A stretch of DNA of 64,000 bases, taken from positions 124,001 through 188,000 of the forward strand of contig NZ_WPIN01000009.1 of assembly GCF_009754945.1 (NCBI RefSeq), given 5' to 3'. Within the stretch, counting starts at the first letter, position 1, and each line of letters starts with the position of its first letter. The stretch is from Spirosoma arboris. GTDB taxonomy: Bacteria; Bacteroidota; Bacteroidia; Cytophagales; Spirosomataceae. Shown in pieces: positions 24,414 to 33,478 of this stretch. The notes under the pieces were generated by a model that was not told the DNA's origin, searched no databases, and saw only the letters and a list, made by a program, of their open reading frames with translations. Position numbers and translations under genes: made by a program.

Positions 24414-27400
24414 CTAAGCATTTTTGTCGTGGCTAGCAATAAACTCTGTTGGCGTTTTTTGGTAGAATTCTTTGAAAACAATAGTGAAATGGGATGGTGT
24501 TTTAAAGCCAACCAGATAAGTTGTTTCAGTTACATTATGGCCTGTCCGTAGTAAGTCGGCGGCTTTGCGTAATCGATATTGACGAATCAGTTCGTTGGGG
24601 GCTAGTTGAACCAGACTGTGAATTTTACGATAGAGGGTTTTGCGGCTCATGGCCAACTGATCGGCTAACCAGTCGACATTGAGCGATGAATCGTCGAGGT
24701 GATTATCCAGTAACTCGTAAACCCGGTGCAAAAATGGGTCTTGCGTTAACTCAAGTGGAGTAGGCGTATCGGGTAATGTAAATTGCCGACGATACTGATT
24801 CTGGAGTTTCTGCTGGCGGGTAATCAGATTATTTAGTCGTAGATGGAGTTCATCTAAATGAAAAGGCTTGGCTAAGTAATCATCAGCGCCTTCCTGTAAA
24901 CCTTCAATACGGCTAAGATGAGCTGCTTTGGCCGTTAGTATTACTACCGCAATATGATCGGTATCGGGATGGTTTTTGATGAGTCTTGTTAACTCATACC
25001 CATCCATTTGGGGCATCATTAAATCCGTAATGACTATATCTGGCAGTTCTGTCTGGGCTTGTTGCCAGCCGATTTCGCCGTTGACTGCGCTTAGCACCTG
25101 GTAGGTATCTGCCAGTTCCATGGTCAGGAACTCGCGTAGTTCGACATTATCTTCAACAATAAGTATGCGCGGGGCATGGGCGTGTTCGTCTCCTATTGGC
25201 TGATTATCGGCCATAGTAAGTGTTGAGTCAGCTACTCGTTCTGGAATAATTTGTTTGCTGTCACCCAAGACTGCCTTAGGCGCTTCAGCATTAGTTGATA
25301 AAGGCATAACCGGCAAGGTTACAATGAATGTAGTGCCTGCGCCTGGTTGGCTCTCAACCTTGATTTCACCATCCAGTAATTCGATCAGTTCCTTCACAAG
25401 CGAGAGCCCAATGCCAGTACCTTCATAAGCGCGGGTAAGTGAGTAATCGACCTGATAAAAGCGGTCGAAAATATGCGGAAGGTTTTGAGGGGAAATGCCG
25501 ATGCCTGAATCGGCTACACTGATCTGCACACGAGAAACTTCGCTTGTTGTCGGCACAAAAACGGAAGTGAGTGAAACCGTTATATGTCCTCCTGCTTCCG
25601 TAAATTTCAAAGCATTCGAGAGAAGATTTATCAGGATTTTCTCCCATTTATCCGCATCGAACAATTGCTCTGGTAGAAATTCGACGGCTGTATAGTGTAG
25701 TGTCACTCCCTTTTGTTCGGCGGCCTGTCGGAATGATTCAACCAATTGGTGAACAAATTCAGGCACTTCGCCCCGCATTAACGAGACAGACATTCTATCG
25801 GCCTCTAGTTTCGACAGATCCAATAGTTGATTGATGAGCCGAAGCAATTGATTCGCGTTTCGCTGTACTAATGTCAGGATCTGACTGGTTGAGGTGTCAA
25901 GTTGATTTCCTTTTAAGAGCTTTTCGACCGGCGTTAGAATTAGAGATAAAGGTGTGCGTAACTCATGGGTAATGTTAGAAAAAAAACGAGTCTTTAGCTC
26001 ATCAACCGCTTTGAGCTGTTCAGCTTCCCGGCGATTAAACTCGAATTCCTGCTGTTGCCTGATCCGGTTTGTATAAAACCGTATATAACTCCAAATAGCC
26101 CCACCAAATAGCAACCCATAAATGCAGTATGCCCACCACGTTGCCCACCAGGGAGGTCGAATAACAAGACGGATGGTGTCTCCTTTTGTGTTCCAGATGC
26201 CATCGCTGTTGGCAGCCTTTACCCGAAACGTATACCTCCCTGGCGACAGGTTTGTGTAGTTGGCGAAATGACGATTACCACTTTGTACCCAATTTTGATC
26301 TACACCAATCAACTGATAAGCATACTGGTTTTGCTCAGGAAGGGCATACGCCAGTGCTGCAAACTCGAACGACAGGAAGTTTTTATCGTGATTTAAGGTA
26401 ACTATGCTGTCGGTGAGTAGCCGGGTTTTATCCATTATCTTCAGAGCCGTGATATAGACCGGAAAGGGCCGTTTATCGTCTCGGATGCTGGCTGGATTGA
26501 ATTGAACAACCCCATTTAGGCTGCCAAAAAAGAGTTGGTTGTTTTGCTTGAAGACGGCGTTCGACAGGAAATCATTACTAGGTAGGCCACTGCTAAGCTC
26601 GTAATTGCGAATTGACTTCGTGCGGGGATCAATACGACTAAGTCCTTTATCGGTACTAAGCCAGATATTCCCGGCATTGTCGCTGGTAACACCGACAACG
26701 TTGTTCCCCCGAATACCGTCCTGTTTAGTAATGGCTGAAAAAAGACCAGTCTTGGGATCAAAACGATTTACCCCGCCCAGATGTGTTCCAATCCATATGA
26801 TTCCGTCTTTGTCTTCGTAAATTGCCTCAACTTCGTTACTGGTTAATCTGCCTTTGCCCCCCGCCGTATACCGTATAAATTGACCACTTTCTGGCTTCAG
26901 GCGGCAGATCCCCTGTCGTTTTATTAATACCCATATATCGCCCGTTCGGCTTGCCAGTAGCCCATTTACGTATGGATCTGGCAACGTAGTCGTATCGCCT
27001 GATCGATATTTATAATACTTGTATTGGTGTGTATGAGGATTGAAGGAAGCAATGCCCCCTTCGCCCCCAAGCCAGAGGCTGCCCGTTGACGCAAGACTCA
27101 GAAATTGAGCCGGCACTTCAGATGGGTAGCTGGTATAGGTTCCTGATGCCTGATCGAAGTGATATAATCCATCTGTAGTACCTAACCAGATACCCTCAGA
27201 GCCATTTGAGAGAAAGGCACAGGGGTAATTTTTGTGCTGACCAACAGATCCCAGCGCTTTAGGTGAGACTTCCTCCGCAGTTTTTTTGCCACTTATTATT
27301 CGATAGACTGCGCTTAAATTACTGACCCAAAGCTGACCGTAACTATCGTTCAATACGGCGTTCACTCTATTTTCGGGTAAGTTTGCATGACCCTTATTGG

Positions 27401-28502
27401 GTGTTACCTGATACGTCTTAAACGGTTTTATTGTAATGGCCTGTCGGTCAATTCCGTTATCGGTGCCGATCCAGAGAATGCCCGCCCGGTCGTGGTAAAC
27501 AGCCTGGGCATTATTGCTGCTGATGCCTTTTGAAATAGTAGGATCAGGCCGATAGGTGAAAACCTGCCTGCTGGTTGGCTCAATTGCCTGTAGACCTCTG
27601 GTGGTGCCTACCCAAATGATTCCCTGTGCATCCCGATGAATCGAGTTCAGAAACACAAATGAATTAAGCTGCCCACCTGGATTATAGGGTACCAACTGCC
27701 AGGGTTGGTGACGCAGATCGAGCTGAAATAAGCTATAACCAGCCGTTGCTGTACCAAGCCAGAGTACATCCTGATCGTCCTGATACATGGAAATAAAGGC
27801 AGGTTGTGATTCCGTTGGCGCTTGAATAAATACTGGAATAAATCGACCTGTTGACCGGTCAAAGAGATATAGGCCTCGATTAGTTGCTATCCAGAAACGA
27901 TGCTGACGATCTTCAAAAACGGTTTTTAGGGGTACATTAAGCTGAGGCCCCGGATAGAGCGTAAATGAATGACGATCAGGCTCGTAACGGGCCAGGCCCG
28001 CAAAGGTGCTTATCCACAATATTCCACGACTATCTTCATAAATGGAGACCTGGTTATTCCAACGGTGAGCCTCGCTGGCCTGAATAAGGTGTGAAGTGAC
28101 AACGCCCGTTTGTTTATTGATCTCATGTAATCCACCACCTTCTGTTATAGCCCATAAGCGGTTTGAATGGTCTTCGCAAAGTCCGGTAATGTTGCTGTTT
28201 TGGAGACTATGGGTTGGATTGTTCGGATTGGGTTGCCAAACGGTGAAAGTGTTGCCATCATATTTATTTAAGCCCTCATTTGTTCCAAACCACATGAACC
28301 CTTCGCTATCCTGCAGAATACAGTTGACCGAATTATTAGAGAGTCCTTCTTTAGTGGACAAATGCTCAAATTGATTAATGATTGGCGGGCTCTGCGCCTT
28401 GTTTATGTGTTTACTATCAGGCAAATACGTTTGTGAAACCCCTTGTGAGAAGGGAATTAAAAAAAGTAAAAGCAGGCATGGGCGTACCATTAAAGTGAGC
28501 AA
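24414..28502 (-). CDS. Hybrid two-component system sensor kinase/response regulator with AraC output
   Basis: 1362 residues in one chain: signal peptide; a periplasmic sensor of repeated beta-propeller blades (about 45-735, many GLWIGT-like strands); a Y_Y_Y domain (about 745-800); a transmembrane helix (about 805-825); HisKA with His846 in THELRTPLS; HATPase; a receiver with Asp1160 in ITDLMMPQMDG; and a C-terminal AraC DNA-binding domain. In Bacteroidota such regulators bind a glycan fragment in the periplasm and switch on nearby uptake genes directly. No SusC/SusD pair is adjacent; the neighbours are two near-identical secreted-protein genes. ATG 28502 or 28490; the latter fits the promoter distance better. 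Confidence 0.95.
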   Translation of the reverse strand: MLTLMVRPCLLLLFLIPFSQGVSQTYLPDSKHINKAQSPPIINQFEHLSTKEGLSNNSVNCILQDSEGFMWFGTNEGLNKYDGNTFTVWQPNPNNPTHSLQNSNITGLCEDHSNRLWAITEGGGLHEINKQTGVVTSHLIQASEAHRWNNQVSIYEDSRGILWISTFAGLARYEPDRHSFTLYPGPQLNVPLKTVFEDRQHRFWIATNRGLYLFDRSTGRFIPVFIQAPTESQPAFISMYQDDQDVLWLGTATAGYSLFQLDLRHQPWQLVPYNPGGQLNSFVFLNSIHRDAQGIIWVGTTRGLQAIEPTSRQVFTYRPDPTISKGISSNNAQAVYHDRAGILWIGTDNGIDRQAITIKPFKTYQVTPNKGHANLPENRVNAVLNDSYGQLWVSNLSAVYRIISGKKTAEEVSPKALGSVGQHKNYPCAFLSNGSEGIWLGTTDGLYHFDQASGTYTSYPSEVPAQFLSLASTGSLWLGGEGGIASFNPHTHQYKYYKYRSGDTTTLPDPYVNGLLASRTGDIWVLIKRQGICRLKPESGQFIRYTAGGKGRLTSNEVEAIYEDKDGIIWIGTHLGGVNRFDPKTGLFSAITKQDGIRGNNVVGVTSDNAGNIWLSTDKGLSRIDPRTKSIRNYELSSGLPSNDFLSNAVFKQNNQLFFGSLNGVVQFNPASIRDDKRPFPVYITALKIMDKTRLLTDSIVTLNHDKNFLSFEFAALAYALPEQNQYAYQLIGVDQNWVQSGNRHFANYTNLSPGRYTFRVKAANSDGIWNTKGDTIRLVIRPPWWATWWAYCIYGLLFGGAIWSYIRFYTNRIRQQQEFEFNRREAEQLKAVDELKTRFFSNITHELRTPLSLILTPVEKLLKGNQLDTSTSQILTLVQRNANQLLRLINQLLDLSKLEADRMSVSLMRGEVPEFVHQLVESFRQAAEQKGVTLHYTAVEFLPEQLFDADKWEKILINLLSNALKFTEAGGHITVSLTSVFVPTTSEVSRVQISVADSGIGISPQNLPHIFDRFYQVDYSLTRAYEGTGIGLSLVKELIELLDGEIKVESQPGAGTTFIVTLPVMPLSTNAEAPKAVLGDSKQIIPERVADSTLTMADNQPIGDEHAHAPRILIVEDNVELREFLTMELADTYQVLSAVNGEIGWQQAQTELPDIVITDLMMPQMDGYELTRLIKNHPDTDHIAVVILTAKAAHLSRIEGLQEGADDYLAKPFHLDELHLRLNNLITRQQKLQNQYRRQFTLPDTPTPLELTQDPFLHRVYELLDNHLDDSSLNVDWLADQLAMSRKTLYRKIHSLVQLAPNELIRQYRLRKAADLLRTGHNVTETTYLVGFKTPSHFTIVFKEFYQKTPTEFIASHDKNA

Positions 28503-28517
28503 TAGAATTATTCATAC

Positions 28518-28525
28518 CAAAACTA
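28518..28525 (-). promoter_or_regulatory. -7 promoter element of the hybrid regulator gene
   Basis: The minus strand reads TAGTTTTG (TAnnTTTG). Transcription would start near 28511, giving a leader of about 20 bases to the ATG at 28490. No clear -33 element. Confidence 0.3.
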
Positions 28526-28669
28526 AGAAGAGCCGGGCTATTTACTCATTGCCTTCTCTTTTTTAGTCATCGTTACGCATAAATTGGTGAGTTGTCAGGT
28601 CTTTCCTAAGACGGTATGTTGAGCATTTCGAGATTTAACCAGTGCTTTTCTATATGTAGGCTTATGAAT

Positions 28670-28714
28670 GACTAAAAATCCTCGCTCAGTCTCACTGGGC
28701 GAGGATTTTTAGTC
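28670..28714. terminator. Terminator after secreted-protein duplicate B
   Basis: 21-bp arms (28670-28690, 28694-28714) with one wobble pair; GC core flanked by TAAAAATC and GATTTTTA, so it can act on either strand. It follows the 28731 gene on the minus strand and separates it from the regulator gene. It is unrelated in sequence to the terminator of duplicate A. Confidence 0.8.
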
Positions 28715-28730
28715 GTAGTGAATGAAGGAT

Positions 28731-29129
28731 TTAGTTAATCGAAATAAGGCGGCTAGGCGCACTGGGTTGATTCGTTGAGATAGTCACGCTCTGGGTGGTT
28801 GTTTCCACCCCATTGCTCACTTCAACCTGATAAACCCCATCGGCTAGTTCACTCAAATTCAGCCGTACTCGGTAGTTGCGTTCGTTTTTGCCGACATGTT
28901 GCGTGTACAATACGTTGCCATCAGCTCCTTTTAGGCGAACATCAACAGCTCCGCCTTTTTCTTTGTCCAACGCAATGTTCAACTGCCCATAAGGGGTTGA
29001 ATAAATACCGGTTTTATAAGCTGCTGCGGCAGTTGGACGTGTGCCTGGGTTTGTATCGGCGAATGAAGCGGCAGAAGTAACGATACCCAAAGTAAGAGCT
29101 ACTGCGAGCGATTTGATGAGGGTTTTCAT
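28731..29129 (-). CDS. Small secreted beta-sandwich protein, duplicate B
   Basis: 132 residues, 127 identical to the 23448 product; the changes are His25Asp, Thr34Ala, Asn47Tyr, Lys72Asn and Thr114Ser, all but one in the mature part. Signal peptide and domain layout are the same. It lies upstream of the hybrid regulator gene on the same strand but has its own terminator before it. The close identity points to a recent duplication or continuing gene conversion. Confidence 0.8.
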   Translation of the reverse strand: MKTLIKSLAVALTLGIVTSAASFADTNPGTRPTAAAAYKTGIYSTPYGQLNIALDKEKGGAVDVRLKGADGNVLYTQHVGKNERNYRVRLNLSELADGVYQVEVSNGVETTTQSVTISTNQPSAPSRLISIN

Positions 29130-29146
29130 GGGGATTATGCGTTTAT

Positions 29147-29182
29147 GTTGTTGTGTACTGTTCTAAGTTGTTGTGTACTGTT
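29147..29182. promoter_or_regulatory. Two 16-bp direct repeats upstream of duplicate B
   Basis: Same GTTGTTGTGTACTGTT pair (29147-29162, 29167-29182) with a 20-bp period, 18 bp from the start codon, and the same TACATTTG element on the minus strand at 29210-29217. Shared regulation with duplicate A is likely. Confidence 0.45.
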
Positions 29183-29373
29183 TAGCGGGGTTTTTCCCGA
29201 TTGATGAGTCAAATGTATGGGCAATAGCTGGTACTATGTATAGCAAACTACTGGAACGGTTAGCCAACTGGATGAATGGTGGGAAACAAGGGATGGTTGA
29301 GCAAACGGTAATTGAGTTGATTTATGGAGAATAATAATGGCTAATTTTGAAGAGCTAATCGTTTGCCTCTATT

Positions 29374-30138
29374 ATGATTGTATCCAACGCTTCAAGACTT
29401 CATATAACTCCCGCTATTTTTTACCCTTTTCCTGGTCTTATCGCAGCAGAGAGTACCAGGCATGGGGGCGTTAGTCCGGTTCCATTCGCGTCACTGAACT
29501 TAGGGATCAATACGACCGATGGGCCGTCGAATGTAAATGAGAACCGTCGTCGATTCTTTGAGACCATTGAAGCTTCAACAAACCAGTTTGCTTCGTCGCA
29601 CCAGGTGCATGGGACAGACGTTTTGCATGCCACAGAAGCCGGTCGTTTTGATGGCTACGATGCACTTATTACTGATAAGCCAGGCTTACTGATTGGCGTA
29701 ACGGTTGCCGATTGCGTACCGATTTTAATTTATGACCACGAGCATAAAGCTGTGGCTGCCATTCATGCGGGCTGGCGAGGAACGGTTGGTGGTATTGTAA
29801 CGAAAACACTTGATCGAATGAAGCAGCAATTTGGAACTTCTGCCGAACACTGCTATGCGTATGTGGGGACGTGTATTGACGAATGTTCGTTTGAGGTAGG
29901 CCCAGAAGTGGCCGAGCAATTTGAGTCAGAATTGAAACGTGTTGATGCTGAAACAGGCAAAGGATATATTGATTTAAAACGGGCCAATACGAAACAACTC
30001 ACTGCATTTGGCATCCCGTTCGCACAAATTGGTGTTTCGCCTTTTTCAACGGTTCTACATAACACTGATTTCTTTTCGTACCGGGCGGAACAGGGGCAAA
30101 CCGGGCGGATGCTGGCCGTGATTGGACTGAAAAGCTGA
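29374..30138 (+). CDS. pgeF: Peptidoglycan editing factor / YfiH-type copper or zinc oxidoreductase
   Basis: 254 residues, the normal length of the YfiH/LACC1 family. The metal-site residues are in QVHGTDV, the VADCVPILI strand and HAGWRGTVGG (His, Cys, His), and CIDECSFEVGPEV carries the second conserved Cys cluster. Family members act as purine nucleoside phosphorylase/adenosine deaminase-like enzymes, and Escherichia coli YfiH also keeps wrong amino acids out of peptidoglycan precursors. No signal peptide, so cytoplasmic. The next gene is co-directional, 60 bp on. Confidence 0.85.
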   Translation: MIVSNASRLHITPAIFYPFPGLIAAESTRHGGVSPVPFASLNLGINTTDGPSNVNENRRRFFETIEASTNQFASSHQVHGTDVLHATEAGRFDGYDALITDKPGLLIGVTVADCVPILIYDHEHKAVAAIHAGWRGTVGGIVTKTLDRMKQQFGTSAEHCYAYVGTCIDECSFEVGPEVAEQFESELKRVDAETGKGYIDLKRANTKQLTAFGIPFAQIGVSPFSTVLHNTDFFSYRAEQGQTGRMLAVIGLKS

Positions 30139-30198
30139 ACAAAATAGCCTACCCGCCGTTATATACCTGTTTTAATAATCACTCAACGCTTAATAATC

Positions 30199-30441
30199 AT
30201 GGGAATCTTAGTATCAATTCTGGTAGGGGCTGTAGCCGGTTGGCTAGCCGACCTCGTGTTCAAACGGTTTTCGTTTTCATTATTCGCTGAAATCCTACTC
30301 GGTATTGCCGGAGGATTTGTAGGCGGGTTGATTTTTGGTAGCGGTGGCAGTGTCATTGATCAAATCCTCACCGCTTTTGTAGGTGCTGTTATTATTCTTG
30401 GTATTGCCGCCCTGATCAAAGGACGTAGTAGTACAGTATAA
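30199..30441 (+). CDS. GlsB/YeaQ/YmgE-type small membrane protein
   Basis: 80 residues, nearly all membrane: three hydrophobic helices (ILVSILVGAVAGWLADLVF, LFAEILLGIAGGFVGGLIFG and ILTAFVGAVIILGIAALI) rich in Gly, as in the transglycosylase-associated / GlsB family. These are stress-linked inner-membrane proteins of unknown mechanism. Its end abuts the second family-1 palindrome. Confidence 0.85.
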   Translation: MGILVSILVGAVAGWLADLVFKRFSFSLFAEILLGIAGGFVGGLIFGSGGSVIDQILTAFVGAVIILGIAALIKGRSSTV

Positions 30442-30447
30442 GTCAGA

Positions 30448-30557
30448 ACCGGGATTTAGCTGATTTAGGGATTGAAACTGATTTTGTTTTAATAGATTCG
30501 CTTCAATGAAGCGCAAAGCAAAATCAGTTTCAATCCCTAAATCAGCTAAATCCCGGT
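30448..30557. repeat. Family-1 palindrome, perfect 39-bp arms, second copy
   Basis: Arms 30448-30486 and 30519-30557 are perfect complements around a 32-bp centre with an inner CGCTTCA/TGAAGCG stem. Length of centre and order of parts match the copy at 12977-13096. The 39-bp arm differs from the other copy at five positions, each matched in the opposite arm. It fills the gap between convergent genes, ending at the stop codon of the acyl-CoA dehydrogenase. Confidence 0.92.
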
Positions 30558-31700
30558 CTATTTTAGTATCTGCCTCGAAATCACCAGTTTCTGGATTTCA
30601 CTAGTACCTTCCCCAATCGTACAGAGCTTGGCATCACGGTAGAATTTCTCCACTGGGAAATCTTTCGTATAGCCATACCCCCCGAAAATCTGTACTGCTT
30701 CATTGGCTACCCGCACCGCTGTTTCCGATGCAAATAGCTTCGCCATTGCTGACTCTTTCGTAACCGACTTGCCCGCATCTTTCAAATCGGCTGCCTGATA
30801 GGTTAAGAGCCTGGCGGCTTCAATCTCTGTAGCCATATCGGCTAATTTGAAGCTGATCCCCTGGAAATTGGCAATGGGTTGCCCAAACTGTTCACGTTCC
30901 TGTGCATAAGCTAGGGCAGCATCATAAGCACCATAGGCAATGCCCAGACTTAGAGCTGCAATTGAAATGCGACCGCCATCGAGGACTTTCAATGACTGGA
31001 CAAATCCATCACCTACGGCACCCAACCGCTGACTGTCGGGAATTCGGCAGTCCTGGAACAGCATTTCTGCCGTTTCTGATGCCCGCATACCTAGTTTATC
31101 TTCTTTGCGTCCGACCGAAAAACCAGGTGTGTTGCGCTCTACAATAAAGGCCGTTGCATTATGCGGTGTATTGGGCTCGCCAGTACGGGCAATTACGACT
31201 GCCAGATGGCTGCTTTTTCCATGAGTAATAAAGTTTTTCGCTCCGTTTAGTATCCAATTATTCGACTCATCGCGAACGGCTGTTGTTCGCATATTTCCGG
31301 CATCGGAGCCCGTATTCGGTTCGGTTAGTCCCCATGCTCCCAGCCACTCGCCGGTTGCCAGGCGAGGTAAGTAGGTTTGTTTTTGTTCTTCGCTTCCAAA
31401 TAGCAGTATATGATTGGTACACAGAGAATTATGGGCTGCCATTGACAGTCCAACAGAGCCGTCCACGCGCGATAATTCAACAATAGCTGTTACGTATTCA
31501 CGGTAGCCTAACCCTGTTCCTCCATAGTCAGCAGGCACCAGCATACCCATCAGACCTTGCTCACCTAACTGGCGAAAAAGATCAATCGGAAAATGCTGAT
31601 CTTCGTCCCATCGCCGAATGTTTGGGCGAATAAGTCGCTCGCTCAAATCACGTACCGATTGGGCTATTAATTCTTGATTTTCTACAATTTCGTTCGTCAT
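30558..31700 (-). CDS. Acyl-CoA dehydrogenase
   Basis: 380 residues from the ATG at 31700 (MTNEIVENQEL), the usual family length; an in-frame ATG at 31790 with a better AAAAGGA site would add 30 residues that are not typical of the family. It oxidises acyl-CoA to trans-2-enoyl-CoA using FAD in the cytoplasm. Signatures: GAWGLTEPNTGSDAGNM, the C-terminal QIFGGYGYTKDFPVEKFYRD and CTIGEGTSEIQ, the last containing the catalytic Glu of short-chain enzymes. No beta-oxidation partner is nearby, so the exact acyl substrate is unknown. Confidence 0.92.
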   Translation of the reverse strand: MTNEIVENQELIAQSVRDLSERLIRPNIRRWDEDQHFPIDLFRQLGEQGLMGMLVPADYGGTGLGYREYVTAIVELSRVDGSVGLSMAAHNSLCTNHILLFGSEEQKQTYLPRLATGEWLGAWGLTEPNTGSDAGNMRTTAVRDESNNWILNGAKNFITHGKSSHLAVVIARTGEPNTPHNATAFIVERNTPGFSVGRKEDKLGMRASETAEMLFQDCRIPDSQRLGAVGDGFVQSLKVLDGGRISIAALSLGIAYGAYDAALAYAQEREQFGQPIANFQGISFKLADMATEIEAARLLTYQAADLKDAGKSVTKESAMAKLFASETAVRVANEAVQIFGGYGYTKDFPVEKFYRDAKLCTIGEGTSEIQKLVISRQILK

Positions 31701-31993
31701 AAATGAAGGCCACCTGATACTGGGTGCGGATAGTAATTTCGATAAATTCCTGATTAACTCCAATCTTTTTTTGTCGGGTGCAATAACCATTCCTTTTCGC
31801 TACTAAACCTAAATTTAGAAACGGTATATTGAGTTAATATTAAATTTAGTAACTTGTAATAGTCTATTATTGATAGATAGTTTCATGATTTTACAATAAA
31901 GTAAATTTAGAAAGCTACCACCCTTAGCGATCCAATTCACCAACCGCTAAGTCACAATTAGTTGGGTGGTATAGGTGGTTATTGAAAAACTCC

Positions 31994-32001
31994 TATTTTT
32001 G
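31994..32001 (+). promoter_or_regulatory. -7 promoter element before ugd, in the 372-bp spacer
   Basis: TATTTTTG fits TAnnTTTG, 71 bp before the ugd start. No -33 match at standard spacing. The remaining AT-rich spacer 31701-32072 shows no other signal. Confidence 0.3.
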
Positions 32002-32072
32002 TGAAATCGGGTAATTAAAGGCCCCTATGTAAACAAACTATTTTTTTTAGAATACCTAGATTATATAACTAT

Positions 32073-33404
32073 ATGAAATTAGCAGTTGTTGGAACCGGAT
32101 ATGTAGGTTTAGTTACGGGTACGTGTTTTGCTGAAACAGGCAACCAAGTCACATGTGTTGATATTGATGTGCGAAAAGTTGAAAAACTGAATAATGGAAT
32201 CGTTCCTATTTACGAACCCGGTCTTGAAACCTTATTTCACCGGAACGTTGAAGAAGGCCGGTTGTCTTTTACAACAAATCTCGAAGAAGGTATCAAGGGC
32301 GCGGAGGTGATCTTCCTGGCTTTACCAACCCCTCCAGGTGAAGATGGCTCTGCCGATTTGAAATATATTTTGAAAGTGGCAAGCGACCTAGGCCCGATCC
32401 TGAGTCAGTATGCAGTTATTGTCGATAAAAGTACTGTACCTGTTGGCACAGCGGAGAAAGTTCATGCTCATATTGCCGACAATGCCAAGGTTGATTTCGA
32501 CGTGGTATCGAACCCGGAGTTTTTACGGGAAGGCGTAGCTGTTGAAGACTTTATGAAACCTGATCGTGTCGTGATCGGCACCAAATCTGATCGGGCGAAA
32601 GCCGTAATGAATCGGCTTTATGCTCCGTTGGTTCGGCAGGGAAATCCCGTTATTTTCATGGACGAACGTTCGGCCGAAATGACTAAATATGCTGCGAATG
32701 CGTTCCTGGCTACGAAAATCACGTTTATGAACGAGATTGCTAACCTGTGCGAACGGGCCGGTGCTAATGTCGATGATATTCGTCGGGGTATTGGTACCGA
32801 TAGCCGCATTGGCAAGCGTTTCCTATTTGCGGGCATCGGTTATGGTGGGAGCTGTTTCCCGAAAGATGTACAGGCACTGGCTAAAACAGCCAAGGATTTC
32901 AATTATGATTTCAAAGTATTGAAATCGGTAATGGAAGTGAATTACCTCCAGAAAACTAAGTTGTTGCCTCAGATTTTAGAACATTTTGGTGGAAATCTGA
33001 CAGGAAAAACGATTGCTATATGGGGGTTGGCGTTTAAGCCTTATACCGATGATATTCGTGAAGCACCAGCTCTGGATAACATCCGGGCATTGCTCGATGC
33101 TGGCGCGAAAGTGACGGTTTATGACCCTGAAGCAATGGACAATGTACGGGAGCAAATTGGCAATGCAGTTACCTATGCACATACTCAGTACGCTGCTCTA
33201 GATGATGCTGATGCGCTGGTAGTCATTACCGAATGGCCGCTGTTCCGTACCCCCGATTTCGACAAGATGAATCTGCTATTGAAAAATAAATTAATTTTCG
33301 ATGGCCGTAATGTATACGAACTCGACCAGATGCGCGAGCAAAATTATACCTATTATTCTGTAGGCCGCGAGCCCGTTTTGGCTCCGGTAGAACAGAAAGC
33401 CTAA
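32073..33404 (+). CDS. ugd: UDP-glucose 6-dehydrogenase
   Basis: 443 residues. Converts UDP-glucose to UDP-glucuronate with two NAD+. Rossmann start MKLAVVGTGYVGLVTGTCFA, VDKSTVPVGT, the NPEFLREGVAVEDF motif, catalytic Cys261 in GYGGSCFPKDV, and the C-terminal domain with AFKPYTDDIREAPA are all in place. The UDP-xylose synthase gene follows 74 bp later after a hairpin, so the product is passed on to UDP-xylose for surface polysaccharide. Confidence 0.95.
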   Translation: MKLAVVGTGYVGLVTGTCFAETGNQVTCVDIDVRKVEKLNNGIVPIYEPGLETLFHRNVEEGRLSFTTNLEEGIKGAEVIFLALPTPPGEDGSADLKYILKVASDLGPILSQYAVIVDKSTVPVGTAEKVHAHIADNAKVDFDVVSNPEFLREGVAVEDFMKPDRVVIGTKSDRAKAVMNRLYAPLVRQGNPVIFMDERSAEMTKYAANAFLATKITFMNEIANLCERAGANVDDIRRGIGTDSRIGKRFLFAGIGYGGSCFPKDVQALAKTAKDFNYDFKVLKSVMEVNYLQKTKLLPQILEHFGGNLTGKTIAIWGLAFKPYTDDIREAPALDNIRALLDAGAKVTVYDPEAMDNVREQIGNAVTYAHTQYAALDDADALVVITEWPLFRTPDFDKMNLLLKNKLIFDGRNVYELDQMREQNYTYYSVGREPVLAPVEQKA

Positions 33405-33421
33405 TTACTTTAGACATATCG

Positions 33422-33453
33422 CAGAGACACAGAGGTAAAGCGCTGTGTCTCTG
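33422..33453 (+). terminator. Hairpin between ugd and the UDP-xylose synthase gene
   Basis: CAGAGACACAG (33422-33432) pairs with CTGTGTCTCTG (33443-33453) across a 10-base loop. It has only a weak T-stretch afterwards, so it may be a partial terminator or an mRNA stabiliser within the operon. Confidence 0.5.
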
Positions 33454-33478
33454 TGTTTACTACTTTCCTAAGCAGTAT

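Larger units (their letters stand above)
28729..29301. repeat. 573-bp direct duplication, copy 2
   Basis: Matches 23446-24018 at a fixed offset of 5,283 bp without indels and in the same orientation. The two copies bracket the hybrid regulator gene, so recombination between them could delete or amplify it. Confidence 0.9.
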
